64,000 nucleotides of DNA from CAWANP01 sp963783445 (GTDB lineage Bacteria > Chloroflexota > Anaerolineae > JAAYZQ01), in NCBI GenBank assembly GCA_963783445.1, contig CAWANP010000014.1:1-64000 (forward strand), in the 5' to 3' direction. Position numbers and translations under genes: made by a program. The first letter of the stretch is position 1. Every line of letters starts with the position of its first letter. Of the stretch, positions 46,213 to 55,424 are shown in pieces. Under the pieces are notes generated by a model, which worked only from the letters and a program-made list of their open reading frames with translations, searched no databases and was not told the origin of the DNA.

Positions 46213-46793
46213 GCTAGCACCTCCGCTTGTGGTTCCGATTCTGTCTGAGCGGTGTACTTGCCTTTGAGGTCCTGCAATCCCCGGCTGAGGTGGGCAGCCA
46301 CTGTGCGCTCGTCCAATCCGAGGATTTCGGCAATTTCGTAGTTGCGCAGCCCGCCAAAGAATCTCAGCGTGATGACTTCCTGTCGCCGGGGCGAAAGCGT
46401 CGAGACGAGGGCGCGGATCCGCTCAAAGACTTCCTGCCGGGTCAGGATCTCATCGGGCCGTGGCGCCTGGCCGCGCAATTCCTCCAGATCGCTCATCTGC
46501 TCGGGTTCATCGATGGCGTGTTCGTGCTGCCGGTAATGGTCCACGACCCGATTGTGGGCGATGCGGAAGAGCCAGGCCGAGAAGGAGCCCGCCCTTTGCC
46601 ATTGGAAACTTGGCAGGCCATGGAGGGCACGTAAAAAAACGTCAGCAATCAGGTCCTGACTGTCCTCGCGACTTGATACCCGATAGCGGACGTAGGCGTG
46701 GATCCGAGGGAAATATCGGTCGTACAGATGCGCAAAGGCGACAGGATCTCTTTGTGCCTGTTGGATCAGTTGGCGTTCCTGTTCTGGCCTCAT
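46209..46793 (-). CDS. ECF RNA polymerase sigma factor
   Basis: The 194-residue protein has region 2 ('AFAHLYDRYFPRIHAYVRYR', 'SQDLIADVFLRALHGLPSFQ', 'SAWLFRIAHNRVVDHYRQ') and region 4 ('LSPRRQEVITLRFFGGLRNY', 'EIAEILGLDERTVAAHLSRG'), the two domains that bind the -10 and -35 promoter elements. It starts with ATG 46793 and is intact. Its partner anti-sigma gene overlaps its end, so both are made in fixed ratio. Targets are unknown. Confidence 0.9.
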   Translation of the reverse strand: MRPEQERQLIQQAQRDPVAFAHLYDRYFPRIHAYVRYRVSSREDSQDLIADVFLRALHGLPSFQWQRAGSFSAWLFRIAHNRVVDHYRQHEHAIDEPEQMSDLEELRGQAPRPDEILTRQEVFERIRALVSTLSPRRQEVITLRFFGGLRNYEIAEILGLDERTVAAHLSRGLQDLKGKYTAQTESEPQAEVLA

Positions 46794-47191
46794 CGTGTCT
46801 TGAATCCTGATGACATCTTCCCGCTGCTCCCATTCTACCTGTTCTAACGGGCAGAGACCCAGAATACTGCATCAATGCAGGAGGACCGGGTCAGGCTGTC
46901 ATTCTCTTTTCGTGAGGGCTCGAGTGGCTCGGCTACGCACCGGGTAGAGCAAGAACAGGACCTCTCCGAGATGAATTCTTTGGGAAGATTAGACATAAAT
47001 ATGCCACTGGTAGGTGGCCAAAACGTCGTCAGCGCAGCACATTGTGCCGCCATGGCGCGGCATGGGTACTTCCGAAAAGGATCTGGGAACGGAGGACGCG
47101 CAGCGAGGACTGCACGCGCGTACAGGCAAGGGACCGCACACGTGATCCGAGCTTTCTAACAGCGGCGCGACAGCGTGCCAGGGCCGCGTGA
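46794..47191. other. Gene-free spacer of about 400 bases
   Basis: Between the sigma-factor start and the end of the secreted-protein gene I see no supported reading frame, tRNA or strong hairpin. The promoter of the sigma/anti-sigma pair must lie here on the minus strand but no consensus box stands out, as expected if it is recognised by its own ECF factor. Confidence 0.5.
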
Positions 47192-48531
47192 CTAGGGCGC
47201 GGCGCGCCTCACCAGCGGCAGAAAAGTCGCATAGTGCGCGTTCGTCCGGCCATAGATGTGGCGTTCCGTGTGGGGAGTGTTCGAATTTGCCTCGTAGGCG
47301 ATGAAAAAAGATGGCCGGCCCGGCGCAATGGCTGGGCGAGCATGCTCCCAGAAGGCTTCCCCGGCGACCTCGAACCAGCTCTTGCCTTCCGGACGTGCAT
47401 ACCAACCCATCACCCGTTCGTCCTGCTGCCACGTTAGCAGGTAACGGTTCCCGGTGTAGGCGGCCGCCACGTCGGGCCAGCGGTCGTCATAGCTGGGCAC
47501 GATGCCCACCGAAAAACCGGTTAGGGAGCCGTCCGCCTTCAACTCAACGCCATAGATGTCGTGATCGGCGGCAGTTTTCTCGTGCTCCCAGACTACAAAG
47601 TAGAGGCCCTCCCCACTGGTCACCACCCTGGGGGCGCGCTCGTGCACGGGTTCTTTGCTGATGGGAAAGACATCAGGGGGATTGAGGTGATCTCCCCTCC
47701 AATCAAGGCGAAGGGCATAGATGTCGTTGCCGGTGGTCACTTCGGTAAAGGTCCGAACATAGACCACAAGGTACTGGTCGGTCGTCCAGTTGTAGGCCAG
47801 GTCCGCCTGCTGGGGAAAAACCAAGGCCCCGGAGGTCATCACCTTGACCGGTCCCAGACTGCCATTGGCAAGGACGCGCCGGCCGGAGATATCGTTGGGC
47901 AGCGGTGGATTGCTTGTCGTGTCAAAGGCGTTCCAAATCACCATGAACTCGTTCCGGTTGTGGTTGTAAATCACCCGCGGCGCCACAAAAGCCCGATTGG
48001 CCCAATTGAAAGATCTCAAATTCCGGCTTCTGGTAGGCGCCGTCCCAGGCGATAAAGCGGCCCCAGATCGAGTCTCCCCAGCCATCGAGATCAACGTCGC
48101 GGACCCAGATCACCAGCCATTCGGCATCGGAAGCGCCATAGGCCGCGTCTGGTTGCATGGCGGTTGCCGGGGAGTCCCGGGGTGGGGTGGGTGACTGCGA
48201 ACCAACTCAGAAGCTTGCCGCTCTCCGTCACCCGCCGGGCATAGATGTCGTTGTGCCCCGGCCAGTCATTCTGCCACACCACCAGGAATGCACCATGGAC
48301 GTAATCGTGGGACACCGCCGGGCGGTGGCGGTCGTGGCCGGTGGGCACAGGGGGCGATGAGACCCAGAGTTCGGGGCCTTGCCTTAGACCGGGTTGTGTG
48401 ATCGCCATCGCCGCGCCCGGGCTGTCTTCCGCGGTAAAGGTCCCAATGTCCTGGGCGTCAGGTGCCAGCCAGGACGGCAGCAGGACGGCGAGGAAAACCA
48501 GGATTCCCAGGGGTACTCTTTTTGGAGCCAT
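47192..48531 (-). CDS. Secreted beta-propeller-like protein with LPLV tail, frameshifted
   Basis: ATG 48531 follows AAGGGGAT. The signal peptide 'MAPKRVPLGILVFLAVLLPS' precedes repeats of the type 'AFLVVWQNDWPGHNDIYARR', 'EWLVIWVRDVDLDGWGDSIW', 'EFMVIWNAFDTTSNPP', 'QYLVVYVRTFTEVTTGNDIY' and 'LYFVVWEHEKTAADHDIYGV', each like a propeller blade. The C-terminus 'HYATFLPLVRRAAP' carries the LPLV tail seen on other secreted proteins of this window. Frame changes near 48160 and 48000 split it. About 445 residues. The function is unknown. Confidence 0.7.
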
Positions 48532-48682
48532 ACTCGTTATCCCCTTTCTCCAATAGCAGCCAGTGCGGCACTGGGGTGTGGGACCCTGGCACTGGGCCCA
48601 GTACCTCAGGTTTCTCTGCGGCGATGATTGCAGGGTTGCCAGAGACGGCGAGCTGTTTTGCGGCGGCCATGTGCCTGCAATC

Positions 48683-48712
48683 ATTATACCACACTTCCAC
48701 GCTGGACAACAA
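48683..48712 (-). promoter_or_regulatory. Promoter of the secreted propeller-like gene
   Basis: On the minus strand TTGTTG (48712-48707) and TATAAT (48688-48683) lie 18 bases apart, the latter within TGTGGTATAAT, the same extended -10 as at 7768 and 17541. The remainder of 48532-48859 shows no gene. Confidence 0.5.
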
Positions 48713-48859
48713 TGGGGAGAGGGCGTCAGGTTGGGTAATTGCCATTGGGTTGAGCCGAAGGTGGATAGGACGCAGGTCGCGGCTGAATCGGCAGACACTC
48801 TCCAGCGTATCAATCAGCATGGCCTCGGTCTCGGTCAGGCGTCTTGTGAATTAGCAGAC

Positions 48860-48888
48860 TTGACACCCCCATCAAAACTGAGTATAAT
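48860..48888 (+). promoter_or_regulatory. Consensus sigma-70 promoter of the ROK/sugar locus
   Basis: TTGACA (48860-48865), 17-base spacer, TATAAT (48883-48888): a perfect match in both boxes. Between it and ATG 48946 lies the AT-rich palindrome ATTAATTAAT (48915-48924), a plausible operator for the ROK protein itself. Confidence 0.8.
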
Positions 48889-48945
48889 GTGGCCCTATTT
48901 CATTTTTCCTCTTGATTAATTAATTTCACCGAGGAAACTTGTTAG

Positions 48946-50206
48946 ATGAGGAAGCAGCAAAGCCTGGTCGGTAGCAATATCAGCAAGGTCAAATCACACA
49001 ATGTGAGGGCTATGCTGTCGATACTGCGCCAGCATGAAACCGTTTCGCGGGCCCATCTGGCTGAACTGACTGGCCTCTCAACGACCACAATCTCCAACCT
49101 GGTGGCAGAGCTTCTGAAGCAGGGTATTGTCGCTGAAGACGGCGTGATCAAGCCCCCGCCCCGCCAGGGCGCCGGTCGTCCCCGCACCTCCCTTCGTTTG
49201 GTACCCGAAGCTCGTCACGCAGTTGGCATACATATCGGCGTTGGTCAGATCCGGGTAGCGGTTGCTGATCTGAGGGCACAGGTCCTGAACTACTCATCCT
49301 TTGACCATGCGCTGGACAGATCGCCCATGGAGGTGCTGCGTGCCGCCGCCGCCCTGGTCAACAAGACCATATCCCAGAGCGGTGTCGACCGGGACCAGGT
49401 GGTCGGGGTGGGTGTGGGCGCCTCTGGTTTGGTCAATCCCCATACCGGAGTCAATGTAATGGCTCCGAACCTGGGCTGGCGTGATGTGCCAATCCAGAGC
49501 TGGTTGGGTCAGCAATTGGCGCTGCCAGTCTGTGTGGATAACAACGCGCGTACGATGGCCTTAGGTGAGGCGCTGTTTGGTGTGGGGCAAGACGCTCACG
49601 CGCTCGTATTTGTGTATGCGCGCGTCGGCGTTGGTGCGGGTTTTGTGGTGGGAGAGCGAGTCTACCGGGGAAGCGCGGCTGGCGCAGGGGAGATCGGTCA
49701 CACCACGATCGTACCCGATGGCGGCCAGCCCTGCCGCTGTGGCAACAGCGGCTGCCTGGAGACGCTCGTGTCGGAACCGGTCATCCTGAGCCTGGCCGAA
49801 GCACTGGCCGCGCGGGATCCCGACGGTATCCTGGCGGCTCATCTGCACCGGGAGCAAGGGACCGCCATCGAAGCGGATCTTGGGCGCAGCCCGAGCTGGT
49901 GACCAGGCCACGCTGGCCATGCTTGAGGAACGCGCCTGCTACATGGGCATCGCCCTGGCAAACCTGGTCAACATCCTGAATCCGGACCTGATCGTCTTGG
50001 GCGGAATCTGTGCCCAGGGTGAGGACCTGTTGTTGCCCACCATCGAAAGAGTCATGCGGCAGCGAGCCTTTGCCAACCTGGGTGCTCAGGTGCAGATCAA
50101 GGTCACCGCTTTTGGTCCACATGCCGGCGTGATTGGTGCTGCGGCCCTGGCCCTTAGCAACTTCTTCTACCAACAACCCGATAATACTGTGGAGGTGATG
50201 GCATGA
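48946..50206 (+). CDS. ROK-family transcriptional repressor, one frameshift
   Basis: The N-terminal winged helix-turn-helix reads 'ISRAHLAELTGLSTTTISNL' in type (here 'VSRAHLAELTGLSTTTISNL'), followed by the ROK domain: 'VGVGVGASGLVNPHTGVNV', 'PVCVDNNARTMALGEALFG', 'GEIGHTTIVPDGG' and the zinc motif CRCGNSGCLE. A frame change near 49880 joins it to 'ACYMGIALANLVNILNPDLI' and 'VLGGICAQGEDL'. About 420 residues, like NagC or XylR. The last codons overlap the isomerase-like start (ATGA at 50203-50206), so it heads the sugar operon and probably represses it until a sugar or sugar phosphate binds. Confidence 0.85.
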
Positions 50207-51549
50207 GCCCGGCCCAGGACCTGAGACTGGGGCTGGTACCCCTGGCCCGGACCACGTTCGACATTCCCCTGGCAAACCAGGTCGCGGTGCAAGTCCGCCT
50301 TCAGTTGCACGACGCTGGCTTTCAGCTTGCCGGGTCCGAGGAATTGGTCACCAACCTGGAAGAGGTGCGGGCGGCAGCCCGGAAACTGGCTGACCAGCCT
50401 CTGGACCTTCTGGTGATCTTTCAGGCTACGTTCGCCGACAGCACGATGGTGATGAGTCTGGCGGAGGGGGTGGATGCGCCGCTATTGCTGTGGGCTGTGC
50501 CCGAAGAGCGCAGTGGCGGGCGCCTGCGGCTGAATTCGTTCTGCGGCATCAACCTGGGTGCCCATGCCCTGCGCCGTGGCGGCTATGACTATGACTATGT
50601 TTACGCGGCCCCGCAAGACCCAGCAGCCCTGGACAAGATCCGCAACCTGGCCCTGGCCGGCCGTGCCCGCCGTCTCCTGCGACAAGCGAGGCTAGGGAGG
50701 GTGGGCGAGAATCCAGATGGCATGGATAGTTGCAAGCTCGACAAAGGGGCGCTTGCCCGCCATTTTGGTCTGGATGTAGTCCAGGTGTCGTTGCCAGAAC
50801 TCTTTGAAGCAGCCCTGGATGCAGATCAGCAACAGGTGGATAAAGTGGAACGGGAGCTGGCCACCAGGCTGGACGGTCTGCAAGGGTTGGACCAGGTCGC
50901 CGTTCGCAGAACACTGGGTAGCTATCTGGCCCTGCGCCAACTCTCCGAGGAGCAGCGCCTGGCGGGCCTAGCGGTCCGCTGCTGGCCCGAGTTCTTTACC
51001 GAGCTGGGCTGCGCTGCCTGCGGCGCGATGTCCATGCTCAGCGATGATCTGACGCCCTGTAGCTGCGAAGCCGACGTCAACGGCACGGTTACTCAGCTCA
51101 TGCTACAGTGGCTCAGTGGCGAGCCGGCCTTTGGCACCGATCTGGTCTCCATCGACACTCAGGACGACCTGGTCGTTCTTTGGCACTGTGGACTGGCGCC
51201 TCTCTCTATGGCCGATCCGGAGTTCAGCCCCAGGGCAACGGTCCACTCGAACCGGCAGATGCCCTTGCTGATGGAGTTTCCACTCAAGCCGGGTCGCGTC
51301 ACCGTTGCGCGTCTGAGCGAAGCGACCGGCGGCTACCGGTTGGTGGTGAGCGGTGGCGAAATGCTGCGCGCACCGATGAGCTTTTCCGGCACATCAGGCG
51401 TCATGCGCTTTGATCGGCCTGCTGCCGAGGTGCTGGACACGCTCCTGAGCGAGGGTCTGGAACACCATGTTTCATTGACCTACGGCGATTACCAGCCGGC
51501 CTTGCTGGCTCTGGCCAAGATGCTGGACCTGCCAGTTTTACGTCTATAG
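50203..51549 (+). CDS. L-fucose/arabinose isomerase-like enzyme
   Basis: The 448-residue protein starts inside the ROK stop. It shows the fucose/arabinose isomerase layout: an N-terminal Rossmann half ('LDLLVIFQATFADSTMVMSL', 'PLLLWAVPEERSGGRLRLNS', 'FCGINLGAHALRRGG'), then 'AVRCWPEFFTELGCAACGAM', 'CSCEADVNGTVTQLMLQWLS' with the metal-binding Glu-Asp region, 'DLVVLWHCGLAP' with the conserved His, and 'YRLVVSGGEML' in the C-terminal domain. Such enzymes convert aldoses to ketoses or act on related sugars with a divalent metal. The exact sugar is unknown. It begins a catabolic operon with its own regulator. Confidence 0.75.
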   Translation: MSPAQDLRLGLVPLARTTFDIPLANQVAVQVRLQLHDAGFQLAGSEELVTNLEEVRAAARKLADQPLDLLVIFQATFADSTMVMSLAEGVDAPLLLWAVPEERSGGRLRLNSFCGINLGAHALRRGGYDYDYVYAAPQDPAALDKIRNLALAGRARRLLRQARLGRVGENPDGMDSCKLDKGALARHFGLDVVQVSLPELFEAALDADQQQVDKVERELATRLDGLQGLDQVAVRRTLGSYLALRQLSEEQRLAGLAVRCWPEFFTELGCAACGAMSMLSDDLTPCSCEADVNGTVTQLMLQWLSGEPAFGTDLVSIDTQDDLVVLWHCGLAPLSMADPEFSPRATVHSNRQMPLLMEFPLKPGRVTVARLSEATGGYRLVVSGGEMLRAPMSFSGTSGVMRFDRPAAEVLDTLLSEGLEHHVSLTYGDYQPALLALAKMLDLPVLRL

Positions 51550-51649
51550 GCGGGCAGAAAGGAGGTGGGAGTCTCGTAGAATCTGTCAGTATTGGGATGA
51601 GATTTCCGAAAGATCGAGAAGTCACCAAGACAGAGACAAAGGAGGAAAG

Positions 51650-54253
51650 ATGAAACTGCGAGCATTTTGTGTACTGCTTACGATTCTGGTCCTAGTATTG
51701 TCAGGCTGCGGCGCAACCCCAGAACCGACGAAAGCTCCGGAGCCCACGAAAGCCGAGGCTGTGGAACCGACCAAAGCTCCGGAAGCAGCGGCGCCTACGG
51801 AAGCGCCGCCTCCTGCGGCCGGTGCCGAGATCCGTTTCGCCTACTATGCCGACGGCAACGAAGCGGACGTGATGCAGCCCATCCTGGACAAGTTCATGGC
51901 TGAGAACCCGGACATCAACGTCACTCTGGACGTGGTGCCCTACTCGACCATCGACGAGCAACTGCCGATCCAGGTGGAGACGGGTGAAGGGCCCGACCTG
52001 GCCCGCATCACCAACTTTGCCGCTTACCAGGGCAAGCTGCTGGACCTGGAGCCTCTGCTGAGCGACCCCGCCTACTTTGAGAGCAACTTCCCGGCCCCAG
52101 TGCTGGCTGCCATGCGCGCCGAGGGCGCCACATCGGGTCTGCATGGGTTCCCCGACGCCCTGACGGTCACCGGACCCTATGTGAACAAGACGCTCTTTGA
52201 CCAGGCAGGCATCGAACTGCCGGGTGAAGGGACAACGTGGGAAGAGTGGACCGAGCTGACCAAGCAGGTAGCCGAGGCGACGGGGGTTCAGTACGCCATC
52301 TCTATCGACCGGACGGGTCACCGCTTTGCCGGTCCGGCCATGAGCATGGGCGCGACCCTCATTGACGCCGACGGCAACTTTACAGTAGATACGGCCGGCT
52401 TCCGGGCCTTTGCCGAGCTGCTGAACAGTTGGCACGAGGAGGACATCACGCCGTCGGAGGTGTGGCTGGTGGGCGACAGCCTGAACAACTGCATCGACTA
52501 TGTCATCAGCGGGGATCTGGTGATGTGCATGTCAGGCTCGTGGCAGATCGGGCGCATGGCCACGGACGTGGGCGACGCCTTTGACTGGGTGGTCGTACCC
52601 AACCCCACCGGTGATGGTGGATTCACCGGCGTGGCTGGCGGCTCAGCCGTCGTTGCCTTTGCCGACACAGAGTATCCCGAAGCTACGGCAAAGCTCATGG
52701 AGTTCCTTATCCAGCCGGAGAACTATGGTGCCTTCTCCGCTGGAACGCTGGCTCTGCCAGCGCAGACCGAGGTGGCTTCCAAGGGCGTCGAGTTCGAGAC
52801 CGACGATGCGTCGGTGCTGGGTGCGCTGGCGGCCTACACCGCGGAGGTGCCCAAGCTCCAGGATCAGGCGGTAGGCCTCAACGTGCATCCCTTTGCCTTT
52901 GCCTACTATCGCAACAGCGCCAACCGCATCGCCCAGTACCTGACCGGTGAGTTGACCCTGGATGAGGCCATGGGGCGCTTGCAGCAGGACATCGACGACG
53001 CCATCGCCGAGGCGACAGGTGCCAAGCCGGCCGAGAAGCCAGCTCTTGAAGCTGCCGAGATCCGTTTCACCTACTATGCCGACGGCAACGAAGCGGACGT
53101 GATGCAGCCCATCGTGGACAAGTTCATGGCCGAGAACCCCGCAGTCAATGTTATCCTGGACGTGGTACCCTACTCGACCATCGACGAGCAACTGCCGATC
53201 CAGGTGGAGACGGGTGAAGGGCCCGACCTGGCCCGCATCACCAACTTTGCCGCTTACCAGGGCAAGCTGCTGGACCTGGAGCCTCTGCTGAGCGACCCCG
53301 CCTACTTTGAGAGCAACTTCCCGGCCCCAGTACTGGCCGCCATGCGCGCCGAGGGCGCCACGTCGGGTCTGCATGGTTTCCCCGACGCCCTGACGGTCAC
53401 CGGACCCTATGTGAACAAGACGCTCTTTGACCAGGCAGGCATCGAACTGCCGGGTGAGGGGACAACGTGGGAAGAGTGGACCGAGCTGACCAAGCAGGTA
53501 GCCGAGGCGACGGGGGTTCAGTACGCCATCTCTATCGACCGGACGGGTCACCGCTTTGCCGGTCCGGCCATGAGCATGGGCGCGACCCTCATTGACGCCG
53601 ACGGCAACTTTACAGTAGATACGGCCGGCTTCCGGGCCTTTGCCGAGCTGCTGAACAGTTGGCACGAGGAGGACATCACGCCGTCGGAGGTGTGGCTGGT
53701 GGGCGACAGCCTGAACAACTGCATCGACTATGTCATCAGCGGGGATCTGGTGATGTGCATGTCAGGCTCGTGGCAGATCGGGCGCATGGCCACGGACGTG
53801 GGTGACGCCTTTGACTGGGTGGTCGTACCCAACCCCACCGGTGATGGTGGATCGACCGGCGTGGCTGGCGGCTCAGCCGTCGTTGCCTTTGCCGACACAG
53901 AGTATCCCGAAGCCACAGCAGCGTTCATGGAGTTCCTAATCCAGCCGGAGAACTATGGTGCCTTCTCCGCTGGTACGCTGGCTCTGCCAGCGCAGACCGA
54001 GGTGGCTTCCAAGGGCGTCGAGTTCGAGGCCGACGATGCATCGGTGCTGGGTGCGCTGGCGGCCTACACCGCAGAGGTGCCCAAGCTCCAGGATCAGGCG
54101 GTAGGCCTTAACGTGAATCCCTTTGCCTTCGCCTACTATCGAAACAGTGCCAACCGCATCGCCCAGTACCTGACGGGCGAGCTGACCCTGGATGAGGCCT
54201 TGGAGCGCCTGCAGCAGGACATCGACGACGCCATCGCTGAGGCAGGAGGCTAG
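51650..54253 (+). CDS. Double ABC sugar-binding lipoprotein (two fused near-identical copies)
   Basis: ATG 51650 follows AAAGGAGGAAAG. The signal 'CVLLTILVLVLSGCGA' has lipobox LSGC (Cys20), then a PTKAPE-type linker. Two family 1 (CUT1) solute-binding domains follow: residues about 59-460 and 469-867, both starting 'AEIRF.YYADGNEADVMQPI' and ending near 'LQQDIDDAIAEA'. The offset is exactly 1230 bases (410 codons) and the copies differ at few sites (for example 'MAENPDINVTLDV' against 'MAENPAVNVILDV'). One usual domain has about 400 residues, so the protein is twice normal length. It should capture the sugar for the permeases encoded next. Both halves keep the same ligand-site residues, as far as can be seen. 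Confidence 0.85.
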   Translation: MKLRAFCVLLTILVLVLSGCGATPEPTKAPEPTKAEAVEPTKAPEAAAPTEAPPPAAGAEIRFAYYADGNEADVMQPILDKFMAENPDINVTLDVVPYSTIDEQLPIQVETGEGPDLARITNFAAYQGKLLDLEPLLSDPAYFESNFPAPVLAAMRAEGATSGLHGFPDALTVTGPYVNKTLFDQAGIELPGEGTTWEEWTELTKQVAEATGVQYAISIDRTGHRFAGPAMSMGATLIDADGNFTVDTAGFRAFAELLNSWHEEDITPSEVWLVGDSLNNCIDYVISGDLVMCMSGSWQIGRMATDVGDAFDWVVVPNPTGDGGFTGVAGGSAVVAFADTEYPEATAKLMEFLIQPENYGAFSAGTLALPAQTEVASKGVEFETDDASVLGALAAYTAEVPKLQDQAVGLNVHPFAFAYYRNSANRIAQYLTGELTLDEAMGRLQQDIDDAIAEATGAKPAEKPALEAAEIRFTYYADGNEADVMQPIVDKFMAENPAVNVILDVVPYSTIDEQLPIQVETGEGPDLARITNFAAYQGKLLDLEPLLSDPAYFESNFPAPVLAAMRAEGATSGLHGFPDALTVTGPYVNKTLFDQAGIELPGEGTTWEEWTELTKQVAEATGVQYAISIDRTGHRFAGPAMSMGATLIDADGNFTVDTAGFRAFAELLNSWHEEDITPSEVWLVGDSLNNCIDYVISGDLVMCMSGSWQIGRMATDVGDAFDWVVVPNPTGDGGSTGVAGGSAVVAFADTEYPEATAAFMEFLIQPENYGAFSAGTLALPAQTEVASKGVEFEADDASVLGALAAYTAEVPKLQDQAVGLNVNPFAFAYYRNSANRIAQYLTGELTLDEALERLQQDIDDAIAEAGG
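51824..54250 (+). repeat. In-frame 1.23-kb tandem duplication within the binding-protein gene
   Basis: 51824-53053 is repeated at 53054-54250 with an offset of 1230 bases. Most stretches are identical over 100 bases or more; differences cluster at the first 100 and last 250 bases of the unit and include synonymous changes, which argues against a simple assembly duplication. The junction encodes 'ATGAKPAEKPALEAAEIRF'. Confidence 0.85.
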
Positions 54254-54346
54254 AGGATTGAGGGTGCGGAATGGCCTCCGTCCCAAGGATGGGGCACCAG
54301 GCCAGTTTTTCGCCCGAACGTAGGTAGCCGATCGTGAGTAGCGGGG

Positions 54347-54387
54347 GGCGCAGCATGACCTTCTCTGGGTGAGAGGCATGCTGCGCC
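54347..54387 (+). promoter_or_regulatory. Intercistronic hairpin between binding protein and permease
   Basis: GGCGCAGCATG (54347-54357) pairs with CATGCTGCGCC (54377-54387); the loop has an inner CCTTCTC/GAGAGG stem. It lies 24 bases before the AGGAG site of the permease. Such stems commonly make the binding-protein message more abundant than that of the permeases. Confidence 0.65.
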
Positions 54388-54409
54388 TCCAGATAAGGAG
54401 ACTCGTCAG

Positions 54410-55420
54410 ATGACCGTGCAGGCACGCAAGCGACCTGGCGAGTTCGTTGGCCAGGCGGTCTCCAAGATTGTAGACCTCTGCCTGTTGCCCATCGAGCTTG
54501 TGTTTGACCTGTTGCAGCGGGTGATCGGCATCCGCGGCATGCCCTATCTCTTTGTACTGCCCAATCTGCTCATATTCGGTATCTTTATCCTTTTCCCGAT
54601 GCTGCTCAACTTTGTCTATGCCTTTACCGGAGGCACCGAGTTTTTTCCCGATCAACGGCCCTGGGTCGGCACGGCGAACTTTGACCAGCTTCTCACCTGC
54701 GAGAGTTTCCTGGATCCCAACACCTGCTACGAAGATCGCTTCTGGCGCGCGGTATTCAACTCGACAGGCTACGTGATCGCCGAGGTCATCGTGCTGGTCG
54801 TCGTCTCGCTGAGTACGGCCCTGGTATTGAACCGCAAGATCAAGGCCCGCGGTTTTTTCCGGAGTGTCTTTTTCTATCCAGTCCTGCTATCGCCAATCGT
54901 CGTCGCCCTGATGTGGAAGTGGATCTTGCAGGAGAATGGACTGCTCAATGGCATCATCACCAGTATGGGTTTTGACAAGGTGCCCTTTATGGTTGATGCC
55001 AGCTGGGCGCGCTTCTGGGTGGTCATTATCAGCGCCTGGGCGACCATGGGTTTCTATACGCTCATTCTGTTGGCCGGACTGCAGGCCATCCCGTCAGAGC
55101 TGTACGAAGCCGCCGACATCGACGGGGCGAACAGTTGGCAATCCTTCCGGGCCATAACCCTGCCCTTGCTGATGCCCTCAATGACCGTCGTGCTGGTCCT
55201 GGCGCTGATCCGCGCCGTCCAGATATTCGACGTGGTATTCGCCTTCACCGGAGGCGGACCAGGCACGGCTACCATGTACCTGGTCCAATACATCTATGAC
55301 AACGGCTTTGCCAGTCCGACCAAGCGCTTCGGCATTGCAGCGGCAGCCTCGCTGCTCATGGCCGGTGTGTTGGTCGTCCTGACGATAGCCCAGCTCGTGC
55401 TGCGCCGGGAGGAGGACTAG
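54410..55420 (+). CDS. CUT1 ABC sugar transporter permease, MalF type
   Basis: The 336-residue protein has six predicted membrane helices (for example 'MPYLFVLPNLLIFGIFILFP', 'VIVLVVVSLSTALVL', 'FFYPVLLSPIVVALMWKWIL', 'FWVVIISAWATMGFYTLILL') and the EAA loop 'LYEAADIDGANSWQSFRAIT' that contacts the ATPase subunit. It follows the hairpin and ribosome site after the binding protein. No ATPase gene is present, so a shared MsmX-like ATPase encoded elsewhere must power it, as is common for CUT1 systems. Confidence 0.9.
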   Translation: MTVQARKRPGEFVGQAVSKIVDLCLLPIELVFDLLQRVIGIRGMPYLFVLPNLLIFGIFILFPMLLNFVYAFTGGTEFFPDQRPWVGTANFDQLLTCESFLDPNTCYEDRFWRAVFNSTGYVIAEVIVLVVVSLSTALVLNRKIKARGFFRSVFFYPVLLSPIVVALMWKWILQENGLLNGIITSMGFDKVPFMVDASWARFWVVIISAWATMGFYTLILLAGLQAIPSELYEAADIDGANSWQSFRAITLPLLMPSMTVVLVLALIRAVQIFDVVFAFTGGGPGTATMYLVQYIYDNGFASPTKRFGIAAAASLLMAGVLVVLTIAQLVLRREED

Positions 55421-55424
55421 TCCG

